The translations under genes were made by a program, and so were the position numbers. The notes beneath the pieces were generated by a model that had not been told where the DNA came from, did not search any database, and was given only the letters and a program-made list of their open reading frames with translations. From positions 1-42,443 of the forward strand of contig CAYSQW010000028.1 in assembly GCA_964433135.1 (NCBI GenBank): 42,443 bases of DNA, read 5' to 3'. Origin of the DNA: CAYSQW01 sp964433135. GTDB taxonomy: Bacteria > Acidobacteriota > Aminicenantia > Aminicenantales > Aminicenantaceae. How positions within the stretch are numbered: the first letter of the stretch is position 1; the number at the start of each line of letters is the position of its first letter. Positions 39,435 through 42,443 of the stretch are shown piece after piece.

Positions 39435-41513
39435 TCAGGAAAAACTGAATCTGTTTTCCCGGAAAATCTTTAAACAGGCATCGACGACGGCGGCGTCATA
39501 CAGCGTTCCCTTGGAGCGGGAGATCTCCTGGAGAGCTTCCTCAATCCCTTCGGCCGGGCGATGAGGACGATGAGCCGAGATCGCTTCGATGGAATCCGCT
39601 ACAGCCATGATCCGCGCCTCCAAAAGGATGGAATCTCCGGATAATCCCATCGGGTAACCGGAGCCGTCCATCCGCTCGTGATGCTGGCGGACGATATCGG
39701 CGACCGGCCAGGGAAGCCGGATATCCTTCAATATCTCGTAGCCGGTTTGAGGATGGCTTCGGATAAGATTATACTCCGATTCCGTGACTTTTCCCGGTTT
39801 TCCCAGAATCTCAGCCGGGATGGAAATTTTACCGATATCATGTACGAGAGCGGCAATCCGAAGGCCTTCGATCCGGTCCGGCGCAAGCCCCATTTCCTCG
39901 GCGGCGGCACAGACGAGCTGTGCCACCCTTCGCTCATGTCCCGCCATATAAGGATCCCGCATCTCTGCCGCAAAACCCAGAGCCTGGATGGCTCCTTCCA
40001 TGGCTTCCCGCAGCCGTTCATTTTCCTCTTTCAAAACGATCTCGCCGTTATCGCGGGGGGGCTCGGCCCGGACGGAAATCCCTATCAAATCCCATTCTTC
40101 CGAACGAATCGATTTCCCACGCAATTCAACGTCCTTGGAATTTCCGTCCCTAAGCGCCAGCGATGAAGCCAGCGGCTGATCAAGATCTCCGGCAAGGAAG
40201 TCCTCCAACTTTTTCCTCTCGTCTTGAGGGAAAAAATCGAAGACGCTTTTCCCCGTCACCATCGAGATCTCACATCCCAGCAACTCCGCCAGCACTTGAT
40301 TGACCTGCTTGATCCGGCGCTGCTCCAGAATGAAGATTCCTTCGCCCGCGGCTTTTTCCAGGATCAAATGGCCCCGCATCTCGTTTCGCAGACGGTCCTC
40401 GGTCATCCGACGTTCGAAAGCCCGGCCCAATAGATCGGCCCCGAGTTGAAAATACTCGATATCCTTTGCCTGCGCAGCTCCCCTATTTTGGGGATCGTCA
40501 AAGCCCAAGAATCCCACAAACCGATTCTTTATTTTCAAAGGAACCGCGAGAAAACCGTTTTTGCCCCTATCGCTCAGGAATTTCCTTTCCGGAATCCCCT
40601 CTTCCAGCGCTTCGAGGTTGGAAACATCCACCGCATGTCCGGCCTGCAGCTGTTCAAGCCACATCGTATAGCGGTTGAAAGAAGTCCCGATGATATTCTC
40701 CAACCGCAATTCCGCTTCCGGGGCGCACCATTCAAAAGCGCTGGTCATTTTTTTCTCGCTCCCCTCCAGCATGATCGCGAAACCACAGTCCGCACCGCAC
40801 AGTCCGCTCAAATCCCGCAAAACGTCTTTGACCGCCTGCTCGATCTTATAATCTCCGGCGAAATGGAGGGCCGTTCGCTGCAGGAAAGATCCGAAATGCC
40901 GTATCCTCCGCATATCGTCTTCCGACTGTTTCCGACCGCTTATATCCTCCGCGGTAATCCATGCTCCGGCAATGGATCCATCATGATCGTAGATAGGAGC
41001 CAGAAAATGCCGAATGATGACCTTGCTTCCGTGTTCGTTTTCAATCGTACATTCATAGATTTCCGCTTTTCGGGATTCCAGACATTTTTGGATTCGCTGC
41101 GCGATACCCGCCTGTTGAAAGGGCGAATAATCCATGACGCGGATATCCATGATGTCTTCCACCGAAGTCAATCCCATCAACTTCACCATTGTGGAATTGA
41201 TATCTTTGATCCGTCCCTGGATATCGACGGAGTAGACTCCCAGCGGAGATTCTTCCATCAAAAAGCGGAGCCTGTCACGCATTTCCCAGCGGGACGTCGG
41301 CCCCTGGACCGACGCCCTTTCAAAGGGAGGCTCGGTTTCCGGGGGACCGGCTTCCAGCGGCTTGGTTTCCATCGGAGGATTATCCGGATCGGTTTTATCT
41401 GATCCGGAATCCCGATTAGCCTGGGTGAATTCAGCGATGTGTTGAGCGGCTTTCTGAATCCCTACCGCCAGCTTATCCTTCTGCTTGACCTCGTCTTCAT
41501 TCATTCTTCCCAT
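39435..41513 (-). CDS. PAS-GAF-PAS-HD-GYP c-di-GMP phosphodiesterase
   Basis: This 692-residue cytoplasmic regulator has a low-complexity N-terminus (about 30-75), a PAS (about 78-190), a GAF (about 205-360), a second PAS (about 365-480) and an HD-GYP domain (about 500-690). It has the HD pair in VHDIGK (568-569), HHERMDGSGYP with the GYP triplet at 629-631, and a further RHxQTGYEIL segment. HD-GYP enzymes degrade cyclic di-GMP. The sensory domains suggest control by a small ligand or redox state. The start is either ATG 41513 or ATG 41504, with GGGATGGGAAGA before it. It overlaps a short upstream frame by 17 bp and is alone apart from that. Confidence 0.92.
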   Translation of the reverse strand: MGRMNEDEVKQKDKLAVGIQKAAQHIAEFTQANRDSGSDKTDPDNPPMETKPLEAGPPETEPPFERASVQGPTSRWEMRDRLRFLMEESPLGVYSVDIQGRIKDINSTMVKLMGLTSVEDIMDIRVMDYSPFQQAGIAQRIQKCLESRKAEIYECTIENEHGSKVIIRHFLAPIYDHDGSIAGAWITAEDISGRKQSEDDMRRIRHFGSFLQRTALHFAGDYKIEQAVKDVLRDLSGLCGADCGFAIMLEGSEKKMTSAFEWCAPEAELRLENIIGTSFNRYTMWLEQLQAGHAVDVSNLEALEEGIPERKFLSDRGKNGFLAVPLKIKNRFVGFLGFDDPQNRGAAQAKDIEYFQLGADLLGRAFERRMTEDRLRNEMRGHLILEKAAGEGIFILEQRRIKQVNQVLAELLGCEISMVTGKSVFDFFPQDERKKLEDFLAGDLDQPLASSLALRDGNSKDVELRGKSIRSEEWDLIGISVRAEPPRDNGEIVLKEENERLREAMEGAIQALGFAAEMRDPYMAGHERRVAQLVCAAAEEMGLAPDRIEGLRIAALVHDIGKISIPAEILGKPGKVTESEYNLIRSHPQTGYEILKDIRLPWPVADIVRQHHERMDGSGYPMGLSGDSILLEARIMAVADSIEAISAHRPHRPAEGIEEALQEISRSKGTLYDAAVVDACLKIFRENRFSFS

Positions 41514-41700
41514 CCCTAAGCAGGGAGCCCATACGCTCCGGCTGCTGACTGAATCTCATAAATTCAAGATAAATCTTAAGGAGGTTTGATGTCAAATTCC
41601 CATTTCCGAAACAAAGCTTTCCCCACGCTGTTCGATTCGGTTTTCCTCCGCCCATTTGACTCCACCCCTTCCTAAAAGGGTTTTTTATACGCTTTTTCAT
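41497..41700 (-). CDS. Possible small ORF leading into the HD-GYP gene
   Basis: The frame has 67 codons, ending inside the HD-GYP start region with a 17-bp overlap. A very strong ribosome site, GAGGAGGAGATAGG, precedes its ATG, so ribosomes should load here. The peptide is basic and Gly/Asn/Trp-containing (MKKRIKNPFRKGWSQMGGG), with no known family. It may be a coupling leader, not a functional protein. The reading depends mainly on the ribosome site. Confidence 0.35.
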   Translation of the reverse strand: MKKRIKNPFRKGWSQMGGGKPNRTAWGKLCFGNGNLTSNLLKIYLEFMRFSQQPERMGSLLRDGKNE

Positions 41701-41777
41701 CCTATCTCCTCCTCATGTCTCCCGCAATCGCCTTTTGAGATGAATCGAGGGGTGAGATTCATCAACTCAGTATTCAT
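41697..41777 (-). CDS. Possible 26-residue leader ORF
   Basis: ATG 41777 opens a 26-codon frame whose TGA overlaps the ATG of the 67-codon frame (ATGA). It contains the hairpin at 41739-41763. A ribosome site is weak (GAGGG about 10 bases before). Reported because of the overlap chain, not because of protein similarity. Confidence 0.2.
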   Translation of the reverse strand: MNTELMNLTPRFISKGDCGRHEEEIG

Positions 41778-42043
41778 CCCGTAATTCCCTCTTATTTCAA
41801 TACAAATAAAAGAAGAATGAACTCAGGGCCAACCCGATCAACACGTCTTCTCATCCGGCCGGCGGGTACAATGAGGGACTTGTCAGACAAAAAACAAGGC
41901 TTATCCGGAACCGTGTATTTAGGGAAAAGCCATGTGGCTTAAAATAGATCAGAAATCTCCTGACCTGGTTCAACGCCCCCACTGAATGCCCAAGCCGCCA
42001 TTTGTCAAGGCGAATCCTCGGTCCCCTGAGAGAAAAACACTTG
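41701..42043. other. Intergenic region between HD-GYP leader and patatin genes
   Basis: About 340 bp with no solid gene. It holds a hairpin at 41739-41763, the palindrome CCGGCCGG near 41857 and a short AAGCC-ATGT-GGCTT dyad near 41927-41941 that is a weak terminator candidate for the patatin gene. I searched for the c-di-GMP riboswitch pattern and found none. Confidence 0.4.
41739..41763 (-). promoter_or_regulatory. Hairpin in the HD-GYP leader
   Basis: GATGAATC (41739-41746) and GATTCATC (41756-41763) form a perfect 8-bp stem with a 9-base loop. It lies in the leader of the HD-GYP transcript, inside the 26-codon frame, so it could act in attenuation or translation. Confidence 0.35.
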
Positions 42044-42443
42044 TTATTTTTTAAGCCACTTTTTCAGCTCATTTATTTTTCTGTTGATGTGATTCCGACC
42101 AATTTTATAGTTTTCTTCCCAATCATAAAAAGCAAGCATACGGGCGGGATCGGGCTCAAAGCGGGGGTTGAGCATGAAAACCCGCTTTTCGTCTGGTTCC
42201 TTGGCCAGCTGTTCCATCATCATGTAGAACGAATTCATCAAATCCGCGAAAAGATCACCACTCCCTGTTTTTTCCTTTCCTCTCTTGAATCCGGTAAGGT
42301 TGACTCCGATGATTTTTTTTATCCCATTCTCCAACAAAGGCTTAACAGGGACTGGGTCCAAGACTCCCCCATCGATATAAACTTCATGACCGATCTTATA
42401 AGGAGGGAAAATGCCTGGAATAGAGATAGAAGCCATAACGGAA
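42044..42443 (-). CDS. Patatin-like phospholipase, 3' part
   Basis: Only the C-terminal 132 residues lie in the window; the gene continues beyond its right edge. The motif ASISIPGIFPP leads to YIDGGVLDPVPVKPL, with the catalytic Asp of the Ser-Asp dyad in DGG; the nucleophile GxSxG should lie beyond the window. This is the patatin/RssA family of acyl hydrolases. The C-terminal stretch is helical and basic, ending in K-K-W-L-K-K. Its substrate and location cannot be judged from this part. Confidence 0.88.
   Translation of the reverse strand, partial: SVMASISIPGIFPPYKIGHEVYIDGGVLDPVPVKPLLENGIKKIIGVNLTGFKRGKEKTGSGDLFADLMNSFYMMMEQLAKEPDEKRVFMLNPRFEPDPARMLAFYDWEENYKIGRNHINRKINELKKWLKK

Noticed and set aside
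41514..42043. c-di-GMP riboswitch before the HD-GYP gene
   Set aside because: The conserved GEMM core and its paired stems were not found; only an 8-bp hairpin is present.
1..42443. CRISPR array, tRNA, rRNA, transposase or phage genes
   Set aside because: No regularly spaced repeats, cloverleaf sequences, DDE motifs or integrase/portal signatures were seen when reading both strands by eye.

Overview
The window reads as chromosome from a diderm, heterotrophic, protein-degrading bacterium. Outer-membrane beta-barrels ending in Phe, lipoproteins and many Sec signal peptides show the double envelope. The gene content resembles the Acidobacteriota/Aminicenantia or Bacteroidota neighbourhood: FtsX-type permease ending NPVDSLRYE, BlaI plus M56 pair, TPR-bearing sulfatase-like protein, DUF1028-TPR fusion, DUF2207, S9 and M4 peptidases. 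The phylum is an inference from gene families only. I see no tRNA, rRNA, CRISPR array, transposase or phage gene, so this looks like ordinary chromosome with much secreted and regulatory content.

Layout. 1-5.2 kb: a structured inverted-repeat element, a secreted DUF3830 cyclophilin-like protein, an FMN nitronate monooxygenase/FabK-type enzyme, a lipoprotein with two tandem copies of one domain, then a blaI-blaR1-like pair. That pair starts from a near-consensus promoter overlain by two 16-bp palindromes, and its M56 protein has a helical-repeat tail instead of a penicillin-binding sensor. 5.2-10 kb: a low-molecular-weight tyrosine phosphatase divergent from a beta-lactamase-fold serine hydrolase, with a nested dyad over both promoters; an outer-membrane barrel; a 76-residue unknown; and a coupled alpha/beta hydrolase-lipoprotein pair. 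10-20 kb: an MacB-type permease without an ATPase, an MscS channel, a secreted protein made of two 102-residue repeats, a sulfatase-like/TPR membrane protein, an AhpF-like thioredoxin reductase, and DUF1028-TPR.

20-35 kb: DUF2207 membrane protein, secreted M4 metalloprotease followed by an SH3b/beta-barrel protein, a SYLF protein whose signal peptide sits in another frame, an S9 peptidase with a non-canonical triad, a MaoC hydratase, a large SpoIIE-type phosphatase, a small membrane protein, an M20-like protein lacking key catalytic residues, and a canonical S9 peptidase. 35-42.4 kb: a DUF4870 protein, then a ptsN-antiporter-PLP decarboxylase operon that may serve pH or ion homeostasis, a PAS-GAF-PAS-HD-GYP c-di-GMP phosphodiesterase behind a chain of overlapping small ORFs, and the 3' end of a patatin gene.

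Taken together, the window combines peptide catabolism outside the cytoplasm (M4, two S9, an M20-like protein) with envelope surveillance and signalling (BlaI/M56, SpoIIE phosphatase, HD-GYP, LMW-PTP, MscS). The most distinctive signals are the repeat-tailed M56 protein with its double operator, the gapless internal duplication at 14.2-14.9 kb, the two hydrolases with altered active sites, and the frameshifted SYLF gene.
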